Positions 1 through 10,302 of a DNA stretch of 64,000 nt are shown piece by piece. Every line of letters begins with the position of its first letter. Position 1 is the first letter of the stretch. Position numbers and translations under genes: made by a program. The notes under the pieces are model-generated. The model did no database searches. It worked only from the letters and a program-made list of their open reading frames with translations, and was not told where the DNA came from. This DNA is from Adineta ricciae (taxonomy: Eukaryota > Rotifera > Eurotatoria > Adinetida > Adinetidae): contig CAJNOJ010000197.1 of the NCBI GenBank assembly GCA_905250025.1, forward strand, positions 62,001 to 126,000. The letters are read 5' to 3'.

Positions 1-6
1 AAGAAA

Positions 7-948
7 ATGTATTTCGAACAGTTACCAAATGAATTGATCTATGAAATCTTCAATTATCTCGATATATTTAGTCTCTATCGAATATTTTCTCATTTGAATA
101 TTCGTTTGAATAGAATATTAAATCATTTAACAAATATTTCTTTTCAAATCAATTCTTGTGAAGATACAAATAATCCATTGGTTCATCGATTTGCTCAACA
201 AGTAATATCATTACATATTTCTCAATCTAATTGTGTCGATTTAATCTTATTTTCTCATATTCGATCATTAAACATTCGAGATTATTTAACCGAACGACAA
301 TTAACACAAATTCGATATGAAAATTTTCCAAATTTAGTTTATCTAAATATGCCATTCATTGACGAATCCGATGAGTCTTACGAATTCTTTCACAGAATTT
401 TCTCCAATGAATTTCCAAATCTACGTAAATGTATCTTTGGTGATATTTCATCACCTAATTCCAAATCTTCTTGGTCAATTTCCCCATCAATACGATCGTT
501 AATCTCAACAGGATTTTGTCTTTCGACTTATATTCATATTCTTAATTCTTGTCCAAATTTAACGTATTTACATTGGTCAATTGTTCGATACTCAGATGAT
601 GAACATTTTCCTCGAAAACATTTTCATCTTCGACATCTTTATCTTCGCACAATCAATCTGGAAACCATTCGTTTCGTTCTCGATTGTGTTCCTAATCTGA
701 AACGACTCTTTCTTGTCTCTGATTGGTCACGTGGGAATAATTGTTCACCATTGAATTTCCAAAAATTAGCAGAAATCTTTGAACAATATGTTCCCAATTT
801 ATGTCATTTTGATTGTAATACAATGGAACGAAATCCAATGGAAACTAAAATTATCCGTAGTTTTCATCGTTCTTTTCAACGAATTCAATCCGAAGTGATT
901 CTCGATGGTCGAACGAGATTTTTCACATTTTTATCCAATGAGAAATAG
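7..948 (+). CDS. F-box protein, N-terminal F-box, unrecognised C-terminal part
   Basis: A 313-residue intact frame starts with a typical F-box (residues 3-40: LPNELIYEIFNYLD, then a second helix with IFSHLNIRLNRIL). Proteins with this domain usually bind Skp1 in SCF ubiquitin ligases and present substrates through the C-terminal half. Here residues 60-310 hold leucine- and aromatic-rich segments with recurring PNL and HLRHLYLR patterns, reminiscent of degenerate LRRs, with no signal peptide or membrane segment. The ATG at 7 immediately precedes the F-box, so the start is convincing. A second F-box gene of the same style lies at 59212. The substrate is unknown. Confidence 0.85.
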   Translation: MYFEQLPNELIYEIFNYLDIFSLYRIFSHLNIRLNRILNHLTNISFQINSCEDTNNPLVHRFAQQVISLHISQSNCVDLILFSHIRSLNIRDYLTERQLTQIRYENFPNLVYLNMPFIDESDESYEFFHRIFSNEFPNLRKCIFGDISSPNSKSSWSISPSIRSLISTGFCLSTYIHILNSCPNLTYLHWSIVRYSDDEHFPRKHFHLRHLYLRTINLETIRFVLDCVPNLKRLFLVSDWSRGNNCSPLNFQKLAEIFEQYVPNLCHFDCNTMERNPMETKIIRSFHRSFQRIQSEVILDGRTRFFTFLSNEK

Positions 949-1143
949 TCGATAGTTCACTATGATTGAAAATAAAATGCACGTGAGAAAAGAAATTCGA
1001 ATCGAACACAACTAATTCCGTATTATTCTTATCTATTAAATCATTTGTCGATTGAATTTCGAAAGATACAAATACACCGAAGTTTTCAACGATAAGATCT
1101 TCTCCTTTTACATACAAAACACTTTTCTTCTTGTGATACGAAA

Positions 1144-3450
1144 ATGGTTTCACTAATAAACATTGTTGTGTTTCTTCTACTTCCATTATATTCATTCGAA
1201 TATTTCTTATGGAGAAATATTCCGAGATCGATCGAAGAAAACATAAAACACAGATTAACAACTGATTTGAGACAATGTGCGGAAAATGCCTTCACATTTT
1301 CTCATTTCGGATATCCAATCAATCATCAACTGACCGTGCGTATGATAATCCTACCGAACTATATCAAATCTTATCGTATACTTCGTCAAGATCTCGTTGA
1401 ACATTTACTAAATTTCGATGTGAACAATCCAATAGATCTCGCTGTACTTCGTTCAGCGATTTCATCTTTGACTTCCACATTCCTTCAGATTATTCCGCCA
1501 TTAAAACCGTCGGTAAATGCCGATCAGTCGATTATTGCTTCACTTGAGAAATGTTTGACCGATTTGCGAGATTATCTCGCCGTTCTTCAAAATAAATTAG
1601 CCACAAGTTTCGAAAACAGCAAAACGATTAACAGTGCTCTTTGGGAACACTTACAAGTGTTCAAGAAAACAGAGGAATCGCATTCCAAATGTTGGTTTTC
1701 GTGTAAGAAACTTCGAGCGACTATGGAACAACAATCAGCGCATCTATTTGCTCTACAATTAAACGCTACTAATGCAGATACAGAAATGAAAGAATGGAAA
1801 GGATTAATTGGGAATGTTGATCATCTTATTCTTCGTCATCAACAAAATCTTCATTTGATCAAAGACAGATTTCAGAAACAAACGCTTTTTGAGAACTTTT
1901 TTGTCAATTTTCAATCGATGTTCGACTCTTTTAATGCAACATCAGATAACCTAATTGATCAATTATTCAATCTGAAACCGATTATTAAACAAATGAATAT
2001 TTTCTATGTTGTTCTTAGACAAAATTATTCGATTATTCCATTCTTAGAACCACTAATTCTAAATAAAGATTTACAACGGTTGAATGAAAAGATCACTGAA
2101 ATGAAACTTTATTTGGAACATTTACAAACAATTATCACATCGACAATTGAAGATCAATCGACTTCGGAGGATGAGTACGATGATTCTAATCCCTCTGTGC
2201 CCGATGACACATCTGTCGATACAACAACTATTCAATTAACCACAGAACAAGAAGTTGATACAAATTATTCATCTGAAGAAACTTCGACGATGATCCAAGG
2301 TGAAAATAATGATGATCAAAAGATTTCACCACAGAATTCAGCAGCAACAACAACTCAAGATACATTCTTTGATGGACAAGGATCTGCTTCTTATGATACA
2401 TCTCTTGAAACATCGACGATGGTCAAAGATGAATCTAGTTCGACAATAAATGATGATGAATACGATGATAAGAATTCATTTGTGCCCGAAAACACATCTA
2501 TTGATACAACAACAACTCGTCTATCGACAGAGAACGAAATTGATTCCAGTAGTTCGTCTTCTGCAACATCGATATTAATCTCGAATGAATACAACGACGA
2601 TGATCAACAGATTACACTATCGGACACAACAACAGTAATTCAAGACGAATATGATTCGGATGTTCCAGTTACTATTCTGCAAACGAACGAAAATGAACAT
2701 GATAATGATAGTTCATTTATACTGGAAGACACATCTATCGATACAACAACTATTCATCCCACAACAAAAGAAGAAGAAGAACCCGATTCAAGTTATTTAT
2801 TTCCTGAAACATCGACGATAGTTCAAGATGAATCAGATTCAACAGTTACAGTGACCATACCACCAACAGAGATTGCCATGTATGATGAAGAATTAACAAC
2901 GCCTGATGTTAAACATGATCAATATCGTGTAATCGAACGTTGTGAAGTTATGACAATATCAAACGATGAAAATTCAACGAAATTAAATTGCACATGGGTT
3001 CTTGTTCCGACAGATGAAGATGAACCAATTCCAACAACTACTTCTCTGATGACCACAGACACCACAACCAAATCTATCTCAAACATCTTCAATAATGAAA
3101 CTATCGTAGCAGAAGTTGAGAATTCAACTACATCTTATGATGAAAATAATTTCGACGAAAATATCACTACAACTATTTTACCTGAACATTCCTCATCGAC
3201 TGAGATTATCAAAACAAATTCCGAGGAAAATAAAGAAGAAGAGTACAAAGATTATCCAATCGATGAATCAACAACTGTTGAAATTGAAACGACAAGTTCA
3301 ACTTTCCGACCGTTTGATCGGAAATATTTATTCAATATAATTCGTCCTGAAACCCTTACGATTGTTCAGAATGAAGCAAATTCACAAAATAAGGATGCGG
3401 ATGAGCACAACGCCTTTTCAAAAACAATTGATGAAAATGAAGATGAATAA
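1144..3450 (+). CDS. Secreted or membrane-anchored acidic Ser/Thr-rich protein, function unknown
   Basis: Single 768-residue frame. Residues 1-20 are hydrophobic (MVSLINIVVFLLLPLYSF) and fit a signal peptide or anchor. Residues 25-330 look helical with few low-complexity stretches. From about 340 to 760 the chain is dominated by Asp, Glu, Ser and Thr, with imperfect repeats around TSIDTTTI, ETSTIVQDE and DDEYDDKNS. Several N-x-S/T sites occur there, so a heavily glycosylated, mucin-like acidic tail is likely. No C-terminal membrane segment is visible. I recognise no family; extracellular matrix, lorica or gut-lining roles are guesses. Antisense frames across it are shadows. Confidence 0.75.
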   Translation: MVSLINIVVFLLLPLYSFEYFLWRNIPRSIEENIKHRLTTDLRQCAENAFTFSHFGYPINHQLTVRMIILPNYIKSYRILRQDLVEHLLNFDVNNPIDLAVLRSAISSLTSTFLQIIPPLKPSVNADQSIIASLEKCLTDLRDYLAVLQNKLATSFENSKTINSALWEHLQVFKKTEESHSKCWFSCKKLRATMEQQSAHLFALQLNATNADTEMKEWKGLIGNVDHLILRHQQNLHLIKDRFQKQTLFENFFVNFQSMFDSFNATSDNLIDQLFNLKPIIKQMNIFYVVLRQNYSIIPFLEPLILNKDLQRLNEKITEMKLYLEHLQTIITSTIEDQSTSEDEYDDSNPSVPDDTSVDTTTIQLTTEQEVDTNYSSEETSTMIQGENNDDQKISPQNSAATTTQDTFFDGQGSASYDTSLETSTMVKDESSSTINDDEYDDKNSFVPENTSIDTTTTRLSTENEIDSSSSSSATSILISNEYNDDDQQITLSDTTTVIQDEYDSDVPVTILQTNENEHDNDSSFILEDTSIDTTTIHPTTKEEEEPDSSYLFPETSTIVQDESDSTVTVTIPPTEIAMYDEELTTPDVKHDQYRVIERCEVMTISNDENSTKLNCTWVLVPTDEDEPIPTTTSLMTTDTTTKSISNIFNNETIVAEVENSTTSYDENNFDENITTTILPEHSSSTEIIKTNSEENKEEEYKDYPIDESTTVEIETTSSTFRPFDRKYLFNIIRPETLTIVQNEANSQNKDADEHNAFSKTIDENEDE

Positions 3451-4071
3451 CGATTGAAACAATCATCATTTTCAAATGATTTTCTTTGATTTTTTTTCTT
3501 AATCATTTCAAATAATTTGACTCGGTGATTTTCACATTGATAAGTCTTGGATATGAAATCGTTTTCAAGAAAAAAGCTTAATTGGCGATTTGTAAACTAT
3601 CGAGACTGGGTACGAGATCCATTTCACCATCCGAAGTTGAACGATTCGTATCGCACGAGAAATTCAATGTAAAGAAAAAGCAAAAACATTTTGTTGTAGA
3701 GATTCACCATATTGAAAGATTTATCAATATCGGTTCAGAGATAAAATAAGAGATATGTCGATCTTTGTCATTGATAAATTAACACTGAAGAACAAAGAAA
3801 ATCACTTTTAGTCAACAAATGATTGAAGAAAATGATCGGTTATTTCCATAAGCGAAGCATTTCGTGTATTCAACTCTTTTCTCCACAAAGAAATCATAAA
3901 TAATGAACATTATGATGTTCTCATTGAATCTTTGACAGATATTCATTATTATGACGTTGTGAAAAGAGTCACAGGCCAGTTTCATTGAAATTCTCCTTTG
4001 AATCATCAGTTTTTCTATTGGATTTTTCTAATAGAATATCAAATGAACAGAAAAATCAACAAGCAACATCA
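3451..4071. other. Gene-free stretch
   Basis: AT-rich spacer between the acidic secreted protein and the TPR pseudogene. I see no supported exon, RNA gene or repeat. An open frame from 3985 merely extends the pseudogene frame upstream. Confidence 0.5.
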
Positions 4072-4960
4072 ATTTCAAATGAAAAGAAAAAAGATTTTCA
4101 TTCATTTCCTTCAAGAAATCGAATATTCAAAAGATCAATGAACATTCGTCAATGGATTTCCATCATTATGATCAGTTTTGGGGTTTTCATTTCTCCATTT
4201 GAGATTTTCCGATTAACGAAGTTTATTCAACGAACTTCGAAACTTCAACAAAGTCAGATTTTCTCACATTATTTAACTAAAGAGATGAAATCAGTATGAA
4301 ACTCTCATCAAATTCTTCTTCTTTTGATCATTTAGATTCAACGCAATTATCTTCATTCCTTTACACATTATCACAGAAGAATAATCAACTCTCTGAATCT
4401 CAGAGATGATCTTCATTTCATCGGGATGAACTGTATTTCTTCTTATGTTATATCTCAAACCAATTTCATTGATTTCTTTTTCTTCATATGAATTTAGTTA
4501 CGAAATTCATCAACATCGGTCAGAATCACTATATGTCTGGAGAATATTCAAAAGCTCTTGAAAGCTACAACAAACCTCTTGACATTCTACGCAAACTGCC
4601 AGTTCATCCAAATTTGGCCAGAAGCTGTAACAACATAGGTTTAGTATACTCTTATACAGTGGAGCAATCACGAGCTTTGGAAAATTACAACAAAACGTTC
4701 GAGATTTACGCCCAATCTATATCACCTATTCATCTCAATGTCACGATGACCTATAGCAGTGTGGATTGAGAATACCTGAGAGTTCTCGAAAACTACAATA
4801 AAGTACTTTAAATCCAACAGTAATCTGTACCATCGAATGATTTTCATATATGTGAAACCTACGGCAAGATCGGCTTAGCATACAACAAAAAAATGGGTGA
4901 CAAATCAAAAGCACAGGAATATTTCAACAAGGCACTCGAAATAAGGCAAAGTTTCAAATC
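4072..4960 (+). pseudogene. Decayed, contracted copy of the TPR gene at 38248-40836
   Basis: The first part (4072-4300) encodes the same short hydrophobic segment as the first exon of the intact TPR gene: SNEKK, then a membrane-like stretch, then FIQRxSKxQQ and IFS. The codon matching the intact start ATG reads ATT at 4072-4074. From 4495 the frame matches the opening of the TPR exon (LVTKFINIGQNHYM) and then jumps to later repeats: LPVHPNLARSCNNIGL matches intact repeat 3/4, and IYAQSISP matches repeat 5/6. Stops at about 4767, 4810 and 4822 interrupt it. The end (about 4830-4960) matches the last repeats (SVPSNDFHICETY, then MGDKSKAQEYFNKALE). Roughly 12 of 18 repeats are missing, apparently as whole units. 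Confidence 0.85.
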
Positions 4961-5527
4961 TTGGTATCGATTGTTCCTTAGATGATTTGGACATCGTAAA
5001 ATAGCAGAGAAAGTTGTAAGATATTGACTAACTTCGCGTTGTATACGAATCCTTTAATTCCAAAGCATAAAATAGATATCAATATTGAATACTGTGCCAT
5101 TTATCATCGAAATGTTTGTTTTTGCAGATAAATATCTTAAGTGACATTATTATAAAATCATCTTGGCGTTAAACCAAATGATTAAAAGAGTACCGATTTG
5201 TCCAGCCTCGTATTTTTCTTGTTTTCATTCAAATTATCATGAACAGATTACAAAAATAATCTTTGAAGGCGTTTGTTTACTTACATACGCGTAGTTGTGA
5301 GATGAATCAATCAATATTTTCTTATTCTTTATAAGCATTTTATCATAAAATATCCAATAGGTGATATGAAACGTGGAAAGCCCTATGTCAATGTGTTTCA
5401 ATCTGATTTTTCGTAGGTATTATTGAGTAAAGGATGTAGATCAACAATTGTATTTATACAGAATGATTTTATCAGGTCATCTTTATCTTAATTTAATTGT
5501 GAAGCTTTTTACAATGAAACAAATGAA
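4961..5527. other. Gene-free stretch
   Basis: AT-rich sequence between the TPR pseudogene and the promoter of the first microprotein gene. Nothing supported was seen. Confidence 0.5.
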
Positions 5528-5620
5528 TGACGTCGAATGAGGTTTTCTTTACAAATCGATAAAGATAGAATAGATTTTCTACGTCGTTCATTTTTCTTTG
5601 TTTTATCGATATATAAATAA
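5528..5620 (+). promoter_or_regulatory. Promoter of microprotein gene A: CRE-like site and TATA box
   Basis: TGACGTC lies at 5528-5534, followed by GAGGTTTTCTTTAC. A TATATAAATAA box lies at 5610-5620, 73-83 bp before the ATG. The tandem copy keeps the same order and similar wording (TGACGTA at 6753, GGAGGTTTTATTTAC, TATATAAA at 6847). This points to conserved promoter elements, though shared ancestry alone could explain part of it. Confidence 0.5.
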
Positions 5621-5692
5621 TCGAACGATTTTATACAGGTAAAACAAGAAAAACATAAGGATATTTGAAGAGAGACATTGTTGGTTGAAACA

Positions 5693-6070
5693 ATGGGAAA
5701 TCATCAAACATCAAAAGAAACTTTATTAATTCCAGAACATGATGAAATTCATCAAAAGAAGAAACTTTCATTTTCACGAGTAATCGAACGTAAGAAATCA
5801 CTTTTTATAATGTTTTTAATTCATTAAATTCACTTTATTTAGATTTAACTGTAAAAACTGAAGATTTCGAAATGAATCCAGAAGGTAAAACTAAAGATTC
5901 ATTTTCTTCTTTTGAATTCGAAATTTTATTTTTGTATTTAGAATATGAAAAAATGAAAAACGTAAATATAAAAATATTTTCATCGGTCAATTGATTTTTA
6001 TGTATTTTTGAAGGTATCACATCGAGTCTCATCAACTATTCTTCATCCTCCATTTTGTTTTGTATATTAA
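5693..6070 (+). CDS. Microprotein A (71 aa), four exons, predicted N-myristoylated
   Basis: Four exons: 5693-5789, 5843-5884, 5942-5961 and 6014-6070, with GT-AG introns of 53, 57 and 52 bp and phases 1, 1, 0. Lengths sum to 216 nt. The protein begins MGNHQTS, which fits the N-myristoylation consensus (Gly2, small or polar residue at 6). It contains a basic segment KKKLSFSRVIE, an acidic stretch with DFEMNPEGEYEKMKN, and ends CFVY. There is no EF-hand, zinc site or membrane segment. Gene B at 6927 has the same exon count, phases, 20-nt third exon and protein length. Function unknown; a membrane-tethered signalling adaptor would fit. Reality is supported by the conserved gene structure of the pair. 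Confidence 0.75.
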
Positions 6071-6752
6071 TTTGTATTTCAATCAGATTAGTTCATAAAT
6101 AAAACTATTTTCTTATTAAAAGAACCTATTGAATCGATAAATGTGAAAGAATATTGGGTCAAAATGTTCCTTTTATCCAAAATCTATTGTTGAGATATTT
6201 CACAACGAAATAAATTTATCTTCGAACGTAAAAAAGAGGTTTGGATTGATCTATTATGTGTCTTTTTGTCTTCGTTAATGTAAACAGATAAACATGTTTA
6301 CAGGTGAAATATTTATCACATAACAAACATCGTCTCGATTGTTTGAAAAACACAAAAGATATTCAGTATTTTCACTGTTTCGAAATGAAATATTTTGTAA
6401 AATTTCAAATCAATTATCAATACAAAGTGAACAACACGAGTTGAAATGTTGTTTATTGTATGGAATAATATATGATGCAATTTCCGATGATGAGTATAAT
6501 TACGATGTTGATATTAACTTTCTAATGAAAAATATATTCGAATTGAATTTCGTCGGTAAGATTTTAGTCAATTACTTTGAAATTGGATGATTTTAAATGC
6601 GTCAATCAGATTGCTGGATCTGATAATGTCAAAAATTCTAATGGTGAATAAAAAAAACACATTTATTCTATTTTTGTTGGAAGAGTACCGAGTGGAGAAA
6701 GTATTTTTAACTCGACGATTATTTTTCGACTGCGTAATAAAAAGAAGTATAA
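6071..6752. other. Spacer between the two microprotein genes
   Basis: AT-rich spacer. An 83-codon open frame at 6339-6590 has no recognisable domain and is probably chance. Confidence 0.5.
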
Positions 6753-6854
6753 TGACGTAGAAGGAGGTTTTATTTACCTTCGATATCTTTTAATTAATCA
6801 ATTTATCGACGCAGGTGATATTTTTCTCCTTTGGAGAATCGACGATATATAAAC
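6753..6854 (+). promoter_or_regulatory. Promoter of microprotein gene B: CRE-like half site and TATA box
   Basis: TGACGTA at 6753-6759 and TATATAAA at 6847-6854, 73-80 bp before the ATG at 6927. Order and distances match the promoter of gene A. Confidence 0.5.
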
Positions 6855-6926
6855 TGTGTTGAACAGGTGAAAAAACATATAGAAGAATAAATTTCATTTG
6901 AGATAAACATTACAATTGTTGAAGAA

Positions 6927-7312
6927 ATGGGTAATCATCATTCATCAAGATCTAGTCTATCAAGTTTGGATAAAGATGAACTTCCAAAGAGAAGACATTC
7001 ATTTTCACGAGCAATACATCGTAAGAATTCACTTTTCAAAATTTCATTTTATTTCTTGGATTTTTTAGATTTGAAAGAAAAACATCCGCATAAAGATTTC
7101 GACATTACCCCAGAAGGTAAAATAAAATATTCATTTTCTTCTTTCGAATCATAAATTTTGTTTTTATATATTTAGAATATGAAAAACTTAAAAATGTAAG
7201 TATCGAACGTGTATATTCTCATATCTTTTTGTTTCTAATGAAATATTCTTCTATTTAGGCAACTCGTCGAGCATCAACTTCGATATATTATCCTTCATTA
7301 TGTTATCCGTGA
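6927..7312 (+). CDS. Microprotein B (71 aa), four exons, tandem paralogue of A
   Basis: Exons 6927-7020, 7069-7116, 7176-7195 and 7259-7312; introns of 48, 59 and 63 bp; phases 1, 1, 0; 216 coding nt. The protein starts MGNHHSSRSS (myristoylation-like). It carries RRHSFSRAI, a possible basophilic-kinase site, and shares DF, PEGEYEK and LKN with copy A, then ATRRAS and CYP at the end. Identity with A is highest at the start, at SFSR and around the exon 2/3 junction; the rest has drifted, so the duplication is not recent and both copies stayed open. A continuous frame to 7154 that reads through two introns is an artefact. Function unknown. Confidence 0.78.
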
Positions 7313-7385
7313 TCGAAGAACAGACTGAATTTGTCTTGTTTTATATTTTTGTTAATAAATCTAAAATGTCAATTTTGAGATAATT

Positions 7386-8693
7386 TCAATTCATTAAAAT
7401 ATTCTTAATCGCTTCACCTAATATTTGATATTGTTCAATTGAATTATAAATATGTGTTGATATTCGAACATATAATTGTTCATTGATACATTTAATTGGA
7501 ACTTCAATGGAAAACTCATGATAAAGTTTATTTTGTATCATTTCCGCGTGAACATATTGACAATTCTTGTCATTGATCGGTAATTTCACACATCGCATTG
7601 GTCCTGATATTTCATCCGAAGTTAATTTCGATGTTTTCCACATATTAACTAATAAATCAGAAGCATCTTTTGCTAATTGAATATTTCTCTTAATAATTTT
7701 CTTGAAATCATAAAAAGACCAAAATCTTAAACATTCATTTAACGCTAAAAAACTCGAATAATCTTTTAATCCAGTCCAAAGGAATTCGGAATGCATTCCT
7801 GAATTAATTCCATGTGATTGTACACACGGACGAATATTCAATTGACTATCGGATTTTCGATACAAAAGACCAACACCTTTCGGTGCACAAAACCATTTAT
7901 GACAATTGATTAAATAAATATCAGGTAAATAATCATTTTCATAATCGAAATGAAGATCAATTGAGCCTAATGAATGTGCTCCATCGATGATACATCGAAT
8001 ATTCAATTGATTACAATAATGACAAAGATCATCAATAGGAAAAATCAATGGAGAATTACTTGGAATGTGATCGAAGAATGCATAAGTAAATCGTTGAGAT
8101 TTCAAAACAATTTTCATTTGATTGATCGTCTCATCGAGATCATTTAAAGGAAATTTAATGGAAAATTCATAGAGTTCTGCACCAGTTTGAGAACAAAGAC
8201 TTTTGAGAAACTTTTTATAAGCACCATACATTGTATTTGTGATAAATATTGACGTTTTTTCATTGATGTTCAATGAATTGACAACGGAATTCCACGCAAA
8301 TGTAACATTTTCGACTAAAATTAAATTCTTTACTGATGAACAACGTAAAAATGTTGTCATTTGTCTAATAATTTGAATTAATCTCGGAAATAATTCACGA
8401 TCAAAGAAACGTAATGGTTGTTTTTCAATATAATATTGAAATGCATGTGAATATTCCAAAACTGGTCTTAACACACAACCAAAGGCACCGTGATTGAGAA
8501 AAACATATTGATTATCCAACAGAAAATATTTCTCTTTCATCGAATATCCAAATTGAACTTCACCATCTGCTGTATAATCGTGTAAAACGAATGGAATGGG
8601 TAATAAAGGGAAATCTTCATCGGATAATTCTAATAATTCTTCGACATTTGAACTGTGAAACGAACCGAAATCACGTCGAATAAGTGATGACAT
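7386..8693 (-). CDS. PLP-dependent class V aminotransferase, isopenicillin N epimerase-like
   Basis: A 435-residue single-exon frame of typical family length. Near residue 66 FLNHGAFG matches the start of the fold in this branch. The PLP-binding Asp is in IDGAHS (237-241) and the Schiff-base Lys is K266 in NCHKWFCAPKGVG. The HKW context is typical of isopenicillin N epimerase-like, cysteine-desulfhydrase-like and ergothioneine-lyase-like members rather than the NifS desulfurases. It probably acts on an amino acid or Cys-derived substrate in the cytosol; the exact reaction cannot be read. Absence of introns, amid multi-exon neighbours, and a mainly bacterial/fungal family suggest possible horizontal origin. 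The ATG at 8693 is the only good start. Confidence 0.85.
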   Translation of the reverse strand: MSSLIRRDFGSFHSSNVEELLELSDEDFPLLPIPFVLHDYTADGEVQFGYSMKEKYFLLDNQYVFLNHGAFGCVLRPVLEYSHAFQYYIEKQPLRFFDRELFPRLIQIIRQMTTFLRCSSVKNLILVENVTFAWNSVVNSLNINEKTSIFITNTMYGAYKKFLKSLCSQTGAELYEFSIKFPLNDLDETINQMKIVLKSQRFTYAFFDHIPSNSPLIFPIDDLCHYCNQLNIRCIIDGAHSLGSIDLHFDYENDYLPDIYLINCHKWFCAPKGVGLLYRKSDSQLNIRPCVQSHGINSGMHSEFLWTGLKDYSSFLALNECLRFWSFYDFKKIIKRNIQLAKDASDLLVNMWKTSKLTSDEISGPMRCVKLPINDKNCQYVHAEMIQNKLYHEFSIEVPIKCINEQLYVRISTHIYNSIEQYQILGEAIKNILMN

Positions 8694-8942
8694 GAGGAGA
8701 CAGGTGAAGCACGTGTGTATCGATTGAAATCAATCGGAAAAAGAGAGAATGTCGTTTTAGTGTATCGTTTGAAAAGGATGTGCGAATGTTTATTCGAAAA
8801 GAAAAAACAAGTTACTGTTCGAATGATTTTATAAACAGATTTTGTGAGAATTTCTTTCATTTTCTCAAAAGATTATAAGGATTAAAGTATTAGACCTTCT
8901 TTTATGAGATATTTAGTCATGTGATCATGAAAATCAATGTTG

Positions 8943-9926
8943 TCAACATCGATAAATGAGTTTTGTTTTAATAATTTGTGTCAATTCCTTTCGAAATATG
9001 TCTGATGTGAGAATAAAATTGAAAAATGTCAATGCATAACCGAAATAAATCAAATCATAGAGAAGATTGTTGATAAATGTATCGGTTAACGCACGTGATC
9101 CTGACAATGTTCCAACGCGAATATACGATCGATAAACCGTGTAAATTGGATATGGAACATTCAAAATCAAATAAAGAATAACTTGATTCGCCAACATTCG
9201 ATGCAATTGCATTTCTTTTCTCGTAATTCGACTATTTGTAATTGATTGACTTCGATTGGGTCGTTCCGATCCTCTCACTCGTCGTCTACTTTGACGAATA
9301 TTCTGAATTGTCAGTATTCCGAAGAGCAGCATTGGAACAATCGGAAAGAATCCATTTTCAACGGTGATGTAAAAACTAAAGTAGGTCATCAATTGGACAA
9401 CGTGAATCCGACATTTGTCATTGTCAACATCAAAGATAATGAGAACTTGAATGTAAAAGAGAAGCCAAATGACACAATTCATCGTGATGACGCGAACAGC
9501 GATCTTTGATGAACTCAATCGACGACGAAGAAGATTCGGCGAACTGCAAAAATAACGATCAACTGATGCGAAAATGAGGTTATAACGAGCATTGGCTGCA
9601 GCGACGTAAAATATATAATAACGAATCTTACAAAACCATGGAGAAACGGAGTTTACAGGAACGCCGTAACCATATTGGATCATTCGAATAAAAACAGCGA
9701 ATTGAAAAACAAACATCTGTGAAATACTTAAAGCAATGAAATACATCGCACAGGAATTTTTGCCAAATGCCGGTTGTGAAAAGACAAGACAAATACAAAT
9801 CGCTCCGATAGTTCCAATAATCCAAGCAAAACCATCAAGACATTGAGAAAAAATTTTGATGAGGAATGTAAACAGAGAAATCAAACGAGTTTCGTTGTCA
9901 ATATCAACAATTGTTGTGTTACTCAT
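8943..9926 (-). CDS. Rhodopsin-family GPCR (orphan, neuropeptide-receptor-like)
   Basis: A 327-residue single-exon frame with seven hydrophobic helices. TM1 is around 30-50, and TM3 ends in ASVDRYFCSS, the DRY box. Cys82 region (PWFCKIRYY) and an extracellular Cys after TM4 could form the usual disulfide. The third cytoplasmic loop is basic (RQSRRRVRGSERP). The N terminus MSNTTIVDIDNET carries N-glycosylation sites. The TM7 NPxxY motif is not recognisable; the helix reads FGYALTFFNFILTSDIFRKEL, so the receptor is divergent. Bdelloid genomes hold large families of such FMRFamide-receptor-like orphans. Ligand unknown. Confidence 0.85.
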   Translation of the reverse strand: MSNTTIVDIDNETRLISLFTFLIKIFSQCLDGFAWIIGTIGAICICLVFSQPAFGKNSCAMYFIALSISQMFVFQFAVFIRMIQYGYGVPVNSVSPWFCKIRYYIFYVAAANARYNLIFASVDRYFCSSPNLLRRRLSSSKIAVRVITMNCVIWLLFYIQVLIIFDVDNDKCRIHVVQLMTYFSFYITVENGFFPIVPMLLFGILTIQNIRQSRRRVRGSERPNRSQSITNSRITRKEMQLHRMLANQVILYLILNVPYPIYTVYRSYIRVGTLSGSRALTDTFINNLLYDLIYFGYALTFFNFILTSDIFRKELTQIIKTKLIYRC

Positions 9927-10302
9927 CTCTAAAACAAACTCTCAATGATATTTGGATTGTCTTTTCAATCTTACTTTAAATGTGAGAAGATCTGAAATAG
10001 TGTCGTGACAAAATGAAATCTTTTTATAGGAATTAAATGAAGAATAACTTCGCAATAAACTATAATTAAAAGAGAAACATTCACATCAAAGTGATCGAAG
10101 AAGAATGTGTGAAATATCTCGGTAAAATATCAAAAGTTAAAACAACTTTTTCCATGAAAATTTACGTGATAATCGTCACTATACAATGCACAAGTGACAA
10201 CTATACGACTCAGTTATCAAAGAAAATGAAATGTGGATAATTGAGTTCGTCAGATTTTGTTGACTTCGTTTATTTATTAGAAAATCAGCTAAAAAAAGGT
10301 CT
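9927..10302. other. Gene-free stretch
   Basis: Spacer between the GPCR and the SPFH gene; no supported feature. Confidence 0.5.

Noticed and set aside
923-1295. Minus-strand frames of 69 and 112 codons
   Set aside because: They overlap the start of the well-formed acidic secreted protein on the plus strand and have no domain.
6339-6590. 83-codon plus-strand frame between the microprotein genes
   Set aside because: No homology to either neighbour and no splice partner; composition is that of AT-rich spacer.
9246-9509. 87-codon plus-strand frame
   Set aside because: Antisense shadow of the GPCR.
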